Shown piece after piece: positions 29,280-40,212 of a DNA stretch of 64,000 nt. The DNA is from Astropecten irregularis (Eukaryota > Echinodermata > Asteroidea > Paxillosida > Astropectinidae): positions 13,102,931 to 13,166,930 of the forward strand of contig OZ020255.1 in assembly GCA_963971285.1 (NCBI GenBank). The letters are read 5' to 3'. Every line of letters starts with the position of its first letter. Positions within the stretch are counted from its first letter, which is position 1. The notes under the pieces were generated by a model that made no database searches, had not been told where the DNA came from, and worked only from the letters and a program-made list of their open reading frames with translations. The position numbers were made by a program, and so were the translations under genes.

Positions 29280-30837
29280 AGAAATGAGCAGGCAGATTTC
29301 AAAGATCGTGTTCAAAATATAGGATTGGACAGCGCGCTGTCATATATAATACACATACAGTGTAGTTCGTCATAACGTGATTTATAAAACATTGCAGATT
29401 TCGCTAAGCAGGGCGAATTCAGGCTCAAAAATTCAGATACATGATCTAGACTGAAAATAAAAAGACACGTGTAATTTTGTTTTTCCTGAGCTTGACCCAG
29501 AAATGAGCAGGCTGATTTCAGAGATCGTGTTAAAAAAATAGGATTGGACAGCGCGCTGTCATATATAATACACATACAGTGTAGAACGTCATAACATAAT
29601 ATATAAATCATTGCAGATTTCGCTATGCAGGGTGACTTCAGGTTCAACAATTCAGATATATGATCTACACTGGAAATAAAAAGACACGTGTAATTTAGTT
29701 TTTCCTGATTTTGCCCCAGAAATGAGCAGGCAGATTTCAAAGATCGTGTTCAAAATAAAGAATTAAACTACGTACCGCCATATATAATACACATACAGTG
29801 TAAACCGGTATTGCATGAGATGTAAAACATTACAGATTTCGCTATGCAGGGCGAATTCAGGCTCAAAAATTCAGATAAATGATCTACACTGAAAATAAAA
29901 AGACACGTGTAATTTTTTTTTTCCTGAGTTTGACCCAGAAATGAGCAGGCTGATTTCAAAGATCGTGTTCAAAATATAGGATTGGACAGCGCGCTGTCAT
30001 ATATTATACACATACAGTGTAGAACGTCATAACATAATATATAAATCATTGCAGATTTCGCTATGCAGGGTGACTTCAGGTTCAACAATTCAGATATATG
30101 ATCTACACTGGAAATAAAAAGACACGTGTAATTTAGTTTTTCCTGAATTTGCCCCAGAAATGAGGAGGCAGATTTTAAAGATCGTGTTCAAAATAAATAA
30201 TTGGACTACGTACTGCCATATATAATACACATATAGTGTGAACCGGTATTGCATGATATGTAAAAAATTTCAGATTTGGCTATGCAGGGCGAATTCAGGC
30301 TCAAAAATTCAAATATATGATCTAGACTGAAAATAAAAAGACACGTGAAATTTTGTTTCTCCTGAGTTTGACCCAGAAATGAGCAGGCAGATTTCAAAGA
30401 TCGTGTTCAAAATATAGGATTGGACAGCGCACTGTCATATATAATACACATACAGTGTAGAACGTCATAACATGATTTATAAAACATTGCAGATTTCGCT
30501 AAGCAGGGCGACTTCAGGTTCAAAAATTCAGATATATGATCTACACTGAAAATAAAAAGACACGTGTAATTTAGTTTTTCCTGAATTTGCCCCAGAAATG
30601 AGCAGGCAGATTTCAAAGATCGTGTTCAAAATGAAGAATTACACAACGTACTGCCCTATATAATACACATACAGTGTAAACCGATATTGCATGATATGTA
30701 AAACATTACTGATTTCGCTATGCACGTCGAATTTAGGCTCAAATATTCAGATAAATGATCTAGACTGAAAATAAAAAGACACGTGTAATTTTGTTTTTCC
30801 TGAGTTTGACCCAGAAATGAGCAGGCAGATTTCAAAG

Positions 30838-31208
30838 AAATCGTAACGCGCTTTAGCAATGAGCCTGTGTAGAAAACATATTACGAAGGCTTGGAACATG
30901 ACCATATGTCACTGACTATGCTAGACGACTGGCTCATGCCACGCTTATAGGCAAGCCCGTAGAACCTGCGTGGACAAAAATGAATTGTGACATGAAATGG
31001 TCTTTGATTATGTTTGTCATAGTCAGCAATATACGGTCTAGTTCCCACCTTCGTGCATATGTTTGTGCAAGGGACACTTTCTAAAGTGCATCGGGATTTT
31101 GTTTAGTGCACGAAGGTGCAGACCACTAAATAATTTCCCAAATCGACTCCCATGCTAAATGTTCCATTAAAAATAATAACAAAATACTCACAAGTTTCTG
31201 AGGCAATC
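30838..31208. repeat. 370-bp insert block, copy 13
   Basis: Seven monomers after copy 12 (1,929 bp). It is the most diverged left-array copy (GGCTTGGAAC, GCATCGGGATTTTG, TCCATTAAAAATAATAAC), and the following monomer is the GTGTAGAACGTC subtype, not the GTGTAGTTCG one. It sits next to the decayed array edge. Confidence 0.95.
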
Positions 31209-32225
31209 AGAAATGAGCAGGAAGATTTCAAAGATCGTGTTCAAAATATAGGATTGGACAGCGCGCTGTCATATATAATACACATACAGTGTAGAACGTC
31301 ATAACATGATATATAAATCATTGCAGATTTCGCTATGCAGGGCGACTTCAGGTTCAAAAATTCAGATATGTGATCTAGACTGAAAATAAAAAGACACGTG
31401 TAATTTAGTTTTTCCTGAGTTTGACCCAGAAATGAGCAAGCAGATTTCAGATATCGTGTTCAAAATATAGGATTGGACAGCGCGCTGTCATATATAATAC
31501 ACATACGGTGTAGAACGTCATAACATGATATACAGATCATTGCAGATTTCGCTATGCAGGGCGACTTCATGTTCAAAAATTCAGATATATGATCTAGACT
31601 GAAAATAAAAAGACACGAGTAATTTTGTTTTTCCTGAATTTGCCCCAGAAATGAGCAGGCAGATTTCAAATATCGTGTTCAAAATATAGAATTAGACTGC
31701 GTGCTGCCATATATAATACACACACAGTGTAAACCGGTATTGCATGATATGTAAATCTTTACAGATTTCGCTATGCAGGGCGACTTCAGGTTCAAAATCT
31801 AAGATCTGTAATCTAGACTGAAAATAAAAAGACACATGTATTTTTTTTTCCTGAGTTTGCCCCAGAAATGAGCAGGCAGATTTCAAATATCGTCTGTTCA
31901 AAATAGGCCTATAGAATTAGACACCGTGCTGCCATATATAATACACATAGGTCCTACAGTGTAAACCGGTATTGCATGATATGTAAATCATTATAGATTT
32001 CGCTATGCAGGGCGACTTCAGACTCAAAAATTTAGATCTTTGATCTAGATTGGAAATAAAAAAACGCGTGTAATTCTGTTTTTCCTGAGTTTGCCCCAGA
32101 AATGAGCCCGCAGATTTCAAAGATCGTGTTCAAAATATAGGATTTGACATCGCATGTAAGAGAACGATTCAGCATGATCTATAAATAATCGCATACTACA
32201 CTAAGTGGGCCCATTTCGGGTTTAC
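31209..32225. repeat. decayed satellite edge (left array)
   Basis: Monomers become progressively less regular. Small insertions appear (AATAGGCCTATAG near 31909, CATAGGTCCTACAG near 31946), and after 32150 only patches such as GCATGATCTATAAATAATCGCA remain. Loss of homogenisation at an array end is the usual explanation. Confidence 0.85.
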
Positions 32226-33354
32226 AAACACATGTAAACGGTCACATTTTGAGCAGAAACTAGGGTATTAGTTGGCTGTTAGTCTCGTATTCGGCCATCT
32301 ATCCGTGCATCCGTAAAAAGTCGCATCTTCGTTACCGTTTTTATTCCATAATTTCCTTCAAAAATCAAAGCCCTGCCCTGTTTCCACAAATCTAATCTTC
32401 CTCATAATGTAGATGACACCATGTGAACGTATGTTTAGGTAGGTCTGCGTTGTTTTTATTGACTTAAAAGTAACCCTTACCTTTATGGAGGAATACCGCC
32501 GCTCGATTGGACTCGGGTCTGCACAGTGGGGAGTCCAATGTCACCACCTCAACCAGGTTTTATCGCTGCCAAGGACTCGCAGATGTATCGAGTTTCCGTA
32601 TAGTTTCTCCCCCTACACACAGCCAACCAGACACAGTTATATCTCATTTCAGAGCGGTCCGATACGGCGGCCACAGCCAAAGTAGTCAAATGTTCTTAGC
32701 CTGCGGTGGATGTATCGCTGCATGGTCAGCATCCCATAATCTTGTTACCTTAGTCAGAAAAAAGGGCAAGACCTATACACCATATCCTACACCTATGCAA
32801 CCTTAAACTACATTTTGTATACTACGCACCGCATATCGAGTTAGTCAATTGCAAAAATTTTAAGCACGTCATGAATTTCCACCTGACTGACCACCGTGAA
32901 TAGCGCATATATGACCAGGGAAATGCGCCTCGCCAGTCTGTGCATGTGGAAGGAATATTGTAAATAGTTTCTTTATTCTCTCGGTCGGACACCCTGGCTT
33001 TTTGGGACACTGAACAATGCTTGACAGTGTGGCTGGAGTGAAAACAGCTACTGGAGGAGGCTAATGATCTCTGCGAGAATAACGAAGATTCTTCCAAGGA
33101 GGAGGATGCAGACTGACTGACATGACTGGGGTTAAAGGGAGCATATAGGATTTGCAAGGCCTCCAAAAATAAAATGGACTCAACAGTTCGTAAACAGTGC
33201 AAACAATCACCATGAGAAATCTTGGTTCACCAGCTAGATGCTGCGTTTTTCAAGGAAATAAAGATTCAGTGTCTTTTCCAAAGGTCGTTCGTCCGAACGA
33301 TTTTTGGAACAAACATAAAGGACACCCTCACTTGAGTTGTTTTAGTTATCCCCT
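32226..33354. other. non-coding stretch, no recognised gene
   Basis: Unique-looking sequence after the satellite. Positions 32324-32395 (ATAATTTCCTTCAAAAATC, then CCTGCCCTGTTTCCACAAAT) resemble 47630-47700, so they are part of a dispersed repeat. Open frames of 66 and 99 codons on plus (32485-32806) and 126 codons on minus (32822-33202) show no domain or motif I recognise and have no supporting splice context. I treat them as chance or decayed. Confidence 0.5.
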
Positions 33355-33650
33355 TTCACTCAAGCTATGAAGATGGTGCTGGTAGAAACATACCGTTAAA
33401 ATATACCACATGAAATGCTGTATTTATCCATAAATTAGTAAAGCAAAGACCGAAAAAACATTTGATCTCGGGGTAAAATCAAAACCATTCTTTATGTCTT
33501 ATAACAACAATTGATTCGGGTTTTCGCTATTTTCTCTTGACTAAGATGTCCGATTGAGGTCAGGTTTATTATTTCATGTATGTTTGATCAGACAGAGTAT
33601 GAGTGCTGTCCTGTGACCTTTACCAATAATGTATATTTTTGTACCTTTAA
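33355..33650 (-). mobile_element. TTAA-flanked MITE, decayed copy (family A)
   Basis: Shares CTATGAAGATGGTGCTGGTAG, the ATACCGTTAAAATAT segment and the right end GTACCTTTAA with the copies at 39746 and 46616. The left terminus is not recognisable. The orientation is the same as those two copies. Confidence 0.7.
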
Positions 33651-33895
33651 TAAAGGTTACCACACAACCTTTGTTCTCTCCTTATGTTCCGCCTCAGTAA
33701 ATTGTTATTCTTTTCCCCGTCCTTGACACAGTCAACAGGATGAACACTTGAAAACATGAACATTGAAAAACACTTGAAACACTTGAACATTGAAATGAGA
33801 ATTTCCAGGGGAAAAAATGTCATATAAATGCACAAGTTGTGTCTTGGTTATCTTGTAAGCTCTACGTAAACTTGATTAGAAATACTGGATTCTAA

Positions 33896-34111
33896 AGGCC
33901 TTTTCACAAGATGCTAAAAAAACTCTCAACCATTGAGAATTTCTCTTATGGATCTGAACCTCGGTCAAAATCTCTGAAGGATTCACCAGGGACGTCGGTC
34001 ACATGTCTCAAGCATTGGTGTCTTTTCAGACTTCACTTTTGTAAGATTTCACAACCATGAGATAATTTCTCAATGGTTGGGAATTTTTTTTAGCGTTGTA
34101 TGAAAAGGCCT
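33896..34111. mobile_element. 216-bp hairpin MITE
   Basis: The ends are inverted: AGGCCTTTTCA at the left and TGAAAAGGCCT at the right, continuing inward as CTCTCAACCATTGAGAA against TTCTCAATGGTTGGGAA, with small mismatches. There is no reading frame. A target duplication is not clear. Confidence 0.85.
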
Positions 34112-34290
34112 CCCTTTAATTTCTTAATCTTTAAGATGACGATGGTCTTCATTTTTGTGTAAGCTGTCTTCAATGCCTTTGTACATGTTGCTTACTCGCT
34201 TGCACTTGTTCTTCCACTGCAATAGCATGTAAACAATAAAAATAATAATAATTATTGTTTTGTATAGTGCAATTTCTGCCAAATGTACTA

Positions 34291-34665
34291 TTAAAGGTAA
34301 TATCATATCAAACTTTGGTTTTATCAAAGAAATACAGATTCATGGGCAAAAATATCAAGGAAGATACAGTAACAGTCATCTGTGAAAAATTCTGTCCCAT
34401 ACGGTGCGCACTTTTTGAGAAAACAGTGAAAAACGGCCACAGTATTTCTTTAGTCTTTTCTCTTTAATTTTTGATATTTTAAAAGATCAAACGGATTGTT
34501 GGTCGTTGTTTGACTACTTTCTGGATACATACACAATTTCAGGCGGAAACATTTTAACGGTAGGTTTCTACCAGCATCATCGTCATACCCTGAAAATTAT
34601 ACATGTACGTAAATCTGTGAAAATTTCTGTTTTGATCTCTTACCAAAGTATGATACTACCTTTAA
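34291..34665 (+). mobile_element. TTAA-flanked MITE (family A), inverted copy
   Basis: Bounded by TTAAAGGTAATATCATA on the left and TATGATACTACCTTTAA on the right. The inside is the reverse complement of the copy at 46616 (for example CACTTTTTGAGAAAACAGTG here against CACTGTTTTCTCAAAAAGTG there). TTAA at both ends fits a TTAA-specific transposase (piggyBac- or Kolobok-like by target site only). Confidence 0.88.
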
Positions 34666-35830
34666 CTTTCTATTGAAAACGGCAATAAAACATTTTACAA
34701 AGAAAACATCAGATCATGTTAGACGGCACAAAAACTTCGGTATCTTCCACTTTATAACCTTTTTATTAAAATATTCCGAAACATTTTGTTATTCTTACAG
34801 AATGGTCATTCCTTGAACAAATACTGATTTCTTAAGAAAAGCAATAAATATTCTTAGACATTCACTAGGTACAGGCAAAAAAAAAAAACACTCTCTGATA
34901 AAAAATAAATGGCCAATGATATTGAAATGACAACTGCTAACAAAGTATATCTCCTAAATGCTCAAGCTACAATTTCTGTCTGGGCAAACAATTACCTGTA
35001 AAAAGTGCACAAGTATACCGCTCCATGTTAGGACACTGAAATGGCTATAAATAATGACAACCCGATCGAGAATTGCTCAAGTAGGGTTTGAAAGTTCCAG
35101 CACAAGCCAAAGGAGAATATAAACTAAACAAAAATACTTGCTAAACAACGATTAAAATGATTACAACATACGGACTGGTGCCAAAATATCAAATCAAGCC
35201 CAAAATTAAAAAAACAAAAGAAACAAAAACAAAACATGAAGAAAATGTATTGTCAGGGAACTTTCTCGAAAACATCTGGCCATTATATCCTGTCTTATTC
35301 AAACTATCAGCCTTTGGACGACAACAAGTGAAGTTTTAATTTTACAAAACCATGGCATTTATTTATTTATTTTTTTAGAATAAAGACAAAAAAAGATTAC
35401 ATGTGGACTGTGAATTACATAAAATCAAATGATGTCACGAATGGCTTGGGTCAGGACCTATTTCCATACATACTTTTTAGCACTGATTATCAAGCATGGA
35501 CTACAAAAAGTGATCAACAAAATTCATCGACAATGACTTGAGCCCTTTTTGGTGCCATTTAGTTAGTGTCCATACCTCATCTTTGAGTGCCCATCATCCA
35601 CACATTTCTGTGTTTACTGTTAAGCAGCATAGTGACACGAAACTTGATCGTTCCTAAAAATCTTGTGCTTTTATCATTAAGGGACTCTACTCAACTGGCC
35701 CTAGGATCTTGTAAGAGGAGCTGCGAGTGAGGAAAGTGAGCCGGGGCCGGGCTGGGGTCTGGGGATGGAGATAGGTCACATTTATCACCTTCCGGGGATC
35801 TATTTTTTGCTGTTTTTGGTGGACGCCGTC
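34666..35830. other. non-coding stretch downstream of the ABCF2 relic
   Basis: AT-rich sequence with a TTTATTTATTTATTTT tract near 35359, which on the minus strand gives AATAAA hexamers about 470 bp past the pseudogene stop codon. These are possible polyadenylation signals. No gene, RNA or clear repeat is seen. Confidence 0.5.
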
Positions 35831-36004
35831 TTAATTGGCCCCGTTGTTTTTGCCCTTGCCGGAGTTACCCGTCTTGGCCGCCTCTTTTTTGCTGGCTTCC
35901 TCCTCTTTCAGGATGGCTTTCTTCAAGGTCTCCTTGTAGGAGACGATGTCCTCCATCCACTTGGTGACCGTCTGCTTCTCGCAGACCCATATCTCCTTAG
36001 CGTC
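35831..36004 (-). pseudogene. ABCF2 relic exon 12 (C-terminus)
   Basis: Acceptor CCTGCAG, in frame with exon 11, then [20 protein letters not shown] and [16 protein letters not shown], a lysine/glycine/asparagine-rich tail and TAA at 35833-35831. The plus-strand frame here (35765-36028) is its antisense shadow. Confidence 0.93.
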
Positions 36005-36064
36005 CTGCAGGCAGTAGAAAACAAGTAGTTTTTTCTTTCATTAAAAAGTGAACAAGGAAAAAGT

Positions 36065-36330
36065 TGACTGGAACGGGATTTGAACCAGTGACCATTGGAA
36101 TACAGTAAAGTGGAAACCTACGATAATGAACACATCGGGATACACAGAAATTATTCATTAAAGTGGTCGTTTTTTATAGTGAACAATGTTCAGCAGGCCT
36201 ATACTGTCCATTGTGCACAAAACTTGGGAGTCAAGGATGACGTGCGGTATAGCCAAATGTTCGGTAAAGCTGTGTTCGTTATAGCGGCATTCCACTGTAC
36301 CGGCGCTGTACCAAATGAGCTATCCAGCCC
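36065..36330 (-). repeat. tRNA-like sequence split by a transposon
   Basis: On the minus strand GGGCTGGATAGCTCATTTGG has the layout of a tRNA acceptor arm plus A box, and CACTGGTTCAAATCCCGT is a T arm with B box. The two halves are separated by the 199-bp element at 36101-36299; removing it joins them into a tRNA-sized (~70 nt) unit. It could be a decayed tRNA gene or a tRNA-derived SINE head. Confidence 0.75.
36101..36299. mobile_element. pogo/Tigger-like MITE (199 bp)
   Basis: Starts TACAGTAAAGTGGAAACC and ends, in inverse, TACAGTGGAATGCCGC followed by TATAACGAACAC. The CAGT..GGAA..TATAACGAAC terminus with TA at both borders is typical of pogo/Tigger-group Tc1-mariner derivatives (known family trait). 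There is no transposase reading frame, so it is non-autonomous. Confidence 0.82.
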
Positions 36331-36849
36331 TATGTTGGTGGTGTTCCCAATAGTCAATTATCTTTGTTTGTTTGGCAGTCAGAAGCCATGAAACCATTCA
36401 AAATCGCTTCATGTATATCCCAATGATCATTTAAGATATGCGCAGCATTATACCAATCCTGCAACCTGAGAAACAGTACATGGGAGATCACTCAAAACGG
36501 ATGCAGCTTTTGAATCAATTGATTAGTTCTTTCTTAGCTAGATTCATTCCACTGCGCTGATGTACAGGCCAATGGGCCTTATACACGGTGCATCCATCCT
36601 GCATTCGAAGCAGTGCTAACAAATCGAGCTTCAATTCAAAATAGTCAGGTACCTGTTTTCTTTTTGGAATTGGTGTTATCTTTTTCAATGGGTATACAAG
36701 AAAGGTGACAAAATGGAAGTGTCATGAATAAGTTCTACTCACAAAACTAGGACTTATGAGACTGTGTTTGTACTATTGTATAAACTTAGTATGCACTGCT
36801 TAAGTAATGGGCTGAAAACATTGAGCTGCAATATGAAGTTTGAAACATA

Positions 36850-37042
36850 AGGATTCTATGCAAATGTCAATAACAAAAGTTTTAACAGTCAAACAGTGCT
36901 ACCATGGCGATGGAATGAGAAATTGCAACAAAGTTTGACATTGAATCATGTAAAAACAAAGAATCCAGCGCCAATGTCAAACCAAACAGTCAAACTCTGT
37001 TGCCATGGCGATAGAATATGAAGTTGCAACATAAAGTTTGAA
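36850..37042 (+). repeat. two-copy tandem duplication (~110 bp)
   Basis: CCATGGCGAT with AATGTCAA and AACAGTCAAAC upstream and TTGCAAC downstream occurs twice, about 110 bp apart (CCATGG at 36902 and 37013). Confidence 0.7.
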
Positions 37043-37165
37043 TGGGAGACTTTGGAGAACCGGTCATCGAGTCAACAGCTCACGCACACGCAATTGTGAG
37101 CATGCGCGCATTGTTTTGCACGTGCCTGGGCTGTTGACTAGAAGACCGGTCCTCCAAATCTCCCA
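37043..37165. mobile_element. 123-bp hairpin element
   Basis: TGGGAGACTTTGGAGAACCGGTC followed by GTCAACAGC is mirrored by GCTGTTGAC, then GACCGGTCCTCCAAATCTCCCA, with a few mismatches. It sits in intron 11 of the ABCF2 relic about 84 bp from exon 11. Confidence 0.82.
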
Positions 37166-37248
37166 TTATATAAAAAAACGAAGATCCCGTGGCCACGTCA
37201 AAGCAAACGAACAGCGTTAACACAACGATTCCATTCCAATCCACTCAC

Positions 37249-37445
37249 CTGGTTGATCAGTTGAAAGTCGTGGCTGACCAGCACCAAGCCCCCCTCAAAG
37301 TCGTTGATAGCATCAGCGAGGGCGTCAATCGTCTCAATGTCAAGATGGTTGTTAGGTTCGTCCAGTAACAGCATGTGAGGGTTCTGATAGGCCAGCCAGG
37401 CAAATATGCACGTTGACCGTCTGAGAGGTTACGTATAGGGCACAC
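37249..37445 (-). pseudogene. ABCF2 relic exon 11 (signature and Walker B of NBD2)
   Basis: Acceptor CTCTAG, then PIRNLSDGQ. Two residues and one base are lost near 37405, shifting the frame to [20 protein letters not shown], then [23 protein letters not shown] and donor GTGAGT. Walker B DEP is kept; T to N follows it. Confidence 0.92.
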
Positions 37446-38135
37446 CTAGAGACCGAAAGAGGGACAGGAAAACAAAGAACATCAAGATACATCATCAATC
37501 GCGAGTGAGAACAACAACAACAACAAAACAAGTAAAGATGACTAGAAATGTCGCACACAGATCCAGAAAAATTCACTCAAAATTCAGATATTATTACCAA
37601 AACAAAAGCGAAAGGTATCACAAAGGTATCACCATAAATGCGACATGAAATATTAGACTCATGTAGATGGATGCACTTTAAGGCCGATTCATACTCGCTG
37701 CGTATTCACTGTGTACGCAATGTGTTGTCCTGTGGGTAAGAACGTGTACTGCGTATTGAAAGTGCGCGTCTCTGTGTGCAGCATAAATTTGAACAATTTC
37801 AGGAGGACAAAATTTGATCCGTTGTTGTGTATTTGCTTAAAAAATGAACGAAATGACACAAAAGGCACTTCTGCTAAGTCCAAACTCTCTTGTATTCATG
37901 TCACAACCTCCATGTTACATCCCATCATACTTCTTTTCCATCTCAACCCAATGAGGGCGCTATGCAACTTGTGGACATAACATCCGTATTTTGAAGCAGC
38001 CGCGGGATGCATACACACAGCAGAGATGAGCACCAAATCACTTGATGAGACAAACGCTCTAGCGACAATGACAAAAAACACCCCCACCCCCACCCCCCAA
38101 GCAACTCCAGTGTTGCAATGTGAGGGGTTTCATAC

Positions 38136-38180
38136 CTGTTGTTTCCCGGTGAGGCTGTACCGACCGATGATTTTTTCACT
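38136..38180 (-). pseudogene. ABCF2 relic exon 10 (3' end only)
   Basis: EKIIGRYSLTGKQQ followed by a GTATGA donor matches the end of the segment preceding the NBD2 signature. The upstream part of the exon (LDLSPLEYM region of the family) is not found; a hairpin element at 38273-38514 lies just upstream. Confidence 0.8.
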
Positions 38181-38272
38181 TCAAAGTTTTCCCTTAGTAG
38201 GTTCATTTTATTTTTTACTTGATGAATGGACCAGTATTTGTCTGATTTTTAAAAAAGTTGCCACCAATTTGC

Positions 38273-38514
38273 GAGTTAAATCTGAATAGTATCTGGTAAA
38301 TAGACTTCTGTCATTGCACATTAACACCCCAGTTAACATTTCCCACACTAAAGACTGACATCTAGCGACACCCATCTCTGGAATGGACTGATTCCTTTTG
38401 TGCCATTCTTATCCATTATGAACAGTGCAGATTCTTTTGTCTGGGAAATTCAAACTGGGGTGTTTATGTGCAATGAAAGAAGTCTGTGTACCAGATCCTA
38501 ATCAGATTTAACTC
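38273..38514. mobile_element. 242-bp hairpin element with ~80-bp arms
   Basis: Left arm 38273-38355 and right arm 38440-38514 are inverted: GAGTTAAATCTGA against TCAGATTTAACTC, GACTTCTGTCATTGCACAT against ATGTGCAATGAAAGAAGTC, and ACACCCCAGTT against AACTGGGGTGT. The unpaired centre is under 90 bp. It occupies the place where the rest of exon 10 would be expected. Confidence 0.88.
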
Positions 38515-38618
38515 TGAAAGGCTTATAAGCGCCACCTCCACCAGTCCAATCCATCAGAGTGGCATTGTCAAATGCCCGTCTTCACATTAAATGAAAATTT
38601 GTGTAGCAATCCTCTTAC

Positions 38619-38771
38619 CTGGTGGTATCTGCCTATGCGCAGATGGGTGTTCTTTCATATACATGTAAGTCTGTCGATGGGTACCAGTTCCTCGACTATC
38701 AGCTTGAGTAGCGTGGACTTGCCCGTCCTGTTGGGACCCACCAAGGCCACCCTGCTGTCCAATATAATTGG
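38619..38771 (-). pseudogene. ABCF2 relic exon 9 (Walker A of NBD2)
   Basis: Acceptor GTGTACAG, then [34 protein letters not shown], a TGA at 38657-38655, and THLRIGRYHQ to the donor GTAAGA. Walker A GxxxxGKST is still formed, though the family's GPNGAGKST has become GPNRTGKST. About 11 residues before RVALVG are absent. Confidence 0.92.
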
Positions 38772-38929
38772 CTGTACACAAACAAATGTATGGTGTTTAA
38801 TTGGAACAAGGTGGAATTCTGAAAGACTCTCCACAGGGTACTATTATTTTACAGTTTATAAAGGTAAAACACTTGGCCGTTTGAAAGTGAGGATACGTAG
38901 ATGATAACATGTGTACTAGTAGCAGGGCT

Positions 38930-39215
38930 GGAAATAAGGTTTGGTGAGGGCAAGGCCAATTTTCAATTGCAAGGGGCACTTCCATTGGAGCATCATGATG
39001 TCTTTGGAAATATTTGAAGGGGCATCAAGGCCAAGAACCAGGGCAATGAAGGCCATGGCCTCTGTGGCCTCTGTTTATTTCCAGGCATGTAGTAGAGAAA
39101 AAACATATATACAGTGCAAAATAGAATTGGAAGAAGGGTGCCTAGTCCACAGCAAGGCAATTCATGTCGCTGCCCCTATGGTGTTGAAAATCCGGTCCCT
39201 TATACTGAAACAAGA
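38930..39215. repeat. GGGGCA/AAGGCC-rich repeat
   Basis: Sequence such as GAGGGCAAGGCC, AAGGGGCACTTCC and GGGGCATCAAGGCC precedes and resembles the minisatellite that follows, and may be part of the same element. Confidence 0.5.
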
Positions 39216-39239
39216 CTGATGGTCACGCTAGAACTGAAA

Positions 39240-39575
39240 GCCGATGAGGCAATGGCAACAGCCAACAGATGACCAGGGGCCACCAAGGGAATAAATGACC
39301 AGAGGCACCACGAAAAATATGACCAGGGGCATCAAAGAAATGAATGTCCCAGGGCACAAAGGCCATAAATGACCAGGACCACCAAGTAAAAAAATGACCA
39401 GGGGCACTATAGGCATTAAATGACCAGGAGCACCAGGGCAATAAATAACCAAGGCCACCGAGGCAATAAATGACCAGGGCCAATTAAGGCAAAAACAACC
39501 TGGGGCACCAAGGCAATAAATGACCAGGTGTACTAAGGCCACAAATGACGAAGGGCACCAAGGCCATAAAAAAGG
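39240..39575 (+). repeat. minisatellite (~27-30 bp unit)
   Basis: About a dozen imperfect units built on AAATGACCAGGGGCACCAAGG run through this segment with variable spacing. The open frame on the minus strand across it is a by-product of the repeat. Confidence 0.85.
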
Positions 39576-39623
39576 GAGCAACAGGCACCTGGGCTTCTTA
39601 AAATGCATCAATCTGAATATTAC

Positions 39624-39713
39624 CTTGTCCTCCGCATACTCGAAAGATACATTCTGAACCATAATGACTGGAGGAGGAATCTTATTGACGTTGGGAAAGT
39701 AGAAACACACAGT
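39624..39713 (-). pseudogene. ABCF2 relic exon 8
   Basis: Acceptor TTTGCAG, then [18 protein letters not shown] and [12 protein letters not shown], donor GTAATA. No lesion is visible in this exon. It leads into NBD2. Confidence 0.92.
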
Positions 39714-39745
39714 CTGCAAATAAAAAAGAGATTGAGAAATAGATA

Positions 39746-40089
39746 TTAAAGGTAGAGTTCAGGATAAGAAAACATACCCAAACGGAAATCACAAATTTAC
39801 GTATAACTTTCAGGGTATGAAGATGGTCCTGGTAAAAACATACTACTAAAGTATTTCCGCCTGAAATGGTGTATTCATCCAGAAATTTGTAAAGCAAACA
39901 CTGAATAAGATCAAAACCATTCTTTGTGTTTAGTAAGAAATATTGAGTCTGGTTTTCGCTTTTCTTCTTGTGACTCAGATGTCCGATTTTTCTCAAATTT
40001 TCACAGGTTTATTATTTCATATACATGCTGGATCACACGAAGTGTGAGTGCTGTTCTTAATCTTTACAAATCATGTATTATACCTTTAA
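39746..40089 (-). mobile_element. TTAA-flanked MITE (family A)
   Basis: TTAAAGGTAGAG at the left and TATACCTTTAA at the right. The inside shares AGGGTATGAAGATGGT, CCGCCTGAAAT and AAGATCAAAACCATTCTTTG with other family copies. It lies in intron 7 of the ABCF2 relic. Confidence 0.85.
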
Positions 40090-40212
40090 AGCATAGTTTG
40101 CGCATGATAGTATTAAAAGGGAATGTTTTGAAACATGCAGCATTCTTGATGTTGCTTCTACAGCTGTAAGAGCTGTGCATGTTTATTGGTCGGCCTCTAG
40201 CATCTTCCTTAC

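Larger units (their letters stand above)
1..32225. repeat. 219-bp satellite array (left)
   Basis: Head-to-tail monomers of about 219 bp (some 220) fill this stretch; 219 is seen directly as the recurring distance between equivalent sites (for example 4296 to 4515). Every monomer carries a TATATAA or TATTATAA core, a GTGTA box, a TTCGCTAAGCAGGGCGA-like box, CTGAAAATAAAAAGACACGTGTAAT and CAGAAATGAGCAGGCAG. At least four subtypes differ after GTGTA: AAACCG, AGAACGTC, AGCACGTC and AGTTCGTC. About 125 monomers remain after subtracting 13 insert blocks. The array starts before the window and decays at its right end. Repeated reading frames of 63-73 codons on the minus strand are a by-product of 219 being 73 x 3 and are not annotated as genes. 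Confidence 0.98.

Noticed and set aside
1..32225. Dozens of 63-73-codon minus-strand frames (MKSACSFLGQ type) as a repeated protein gene family
   Set aside because: They recur once per 219-bp monomer because 219 is a multiple of three. Many monomers break the frame by stops or 1-bp length changes, and there is no promoter, signal or domain evidence.
1..32225. CRISPR-like array
   Set aside because: There are no short constant repeats alternating with unique spacers; the whole 219-bp unit is repeated, and the DNA is eukaryotic.
32485..33202. Open frames of 99 codons (plus) and 126 codons (minus) as genes
   Set aside because: No recognisable domain, no splice or promoter context, and low-complexity serine-rich content on the minus frame.
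35765..36028. Plus-strand 87-codon protein
   Set aside because: It is the antisense of the conserved last ABCF2 exon.
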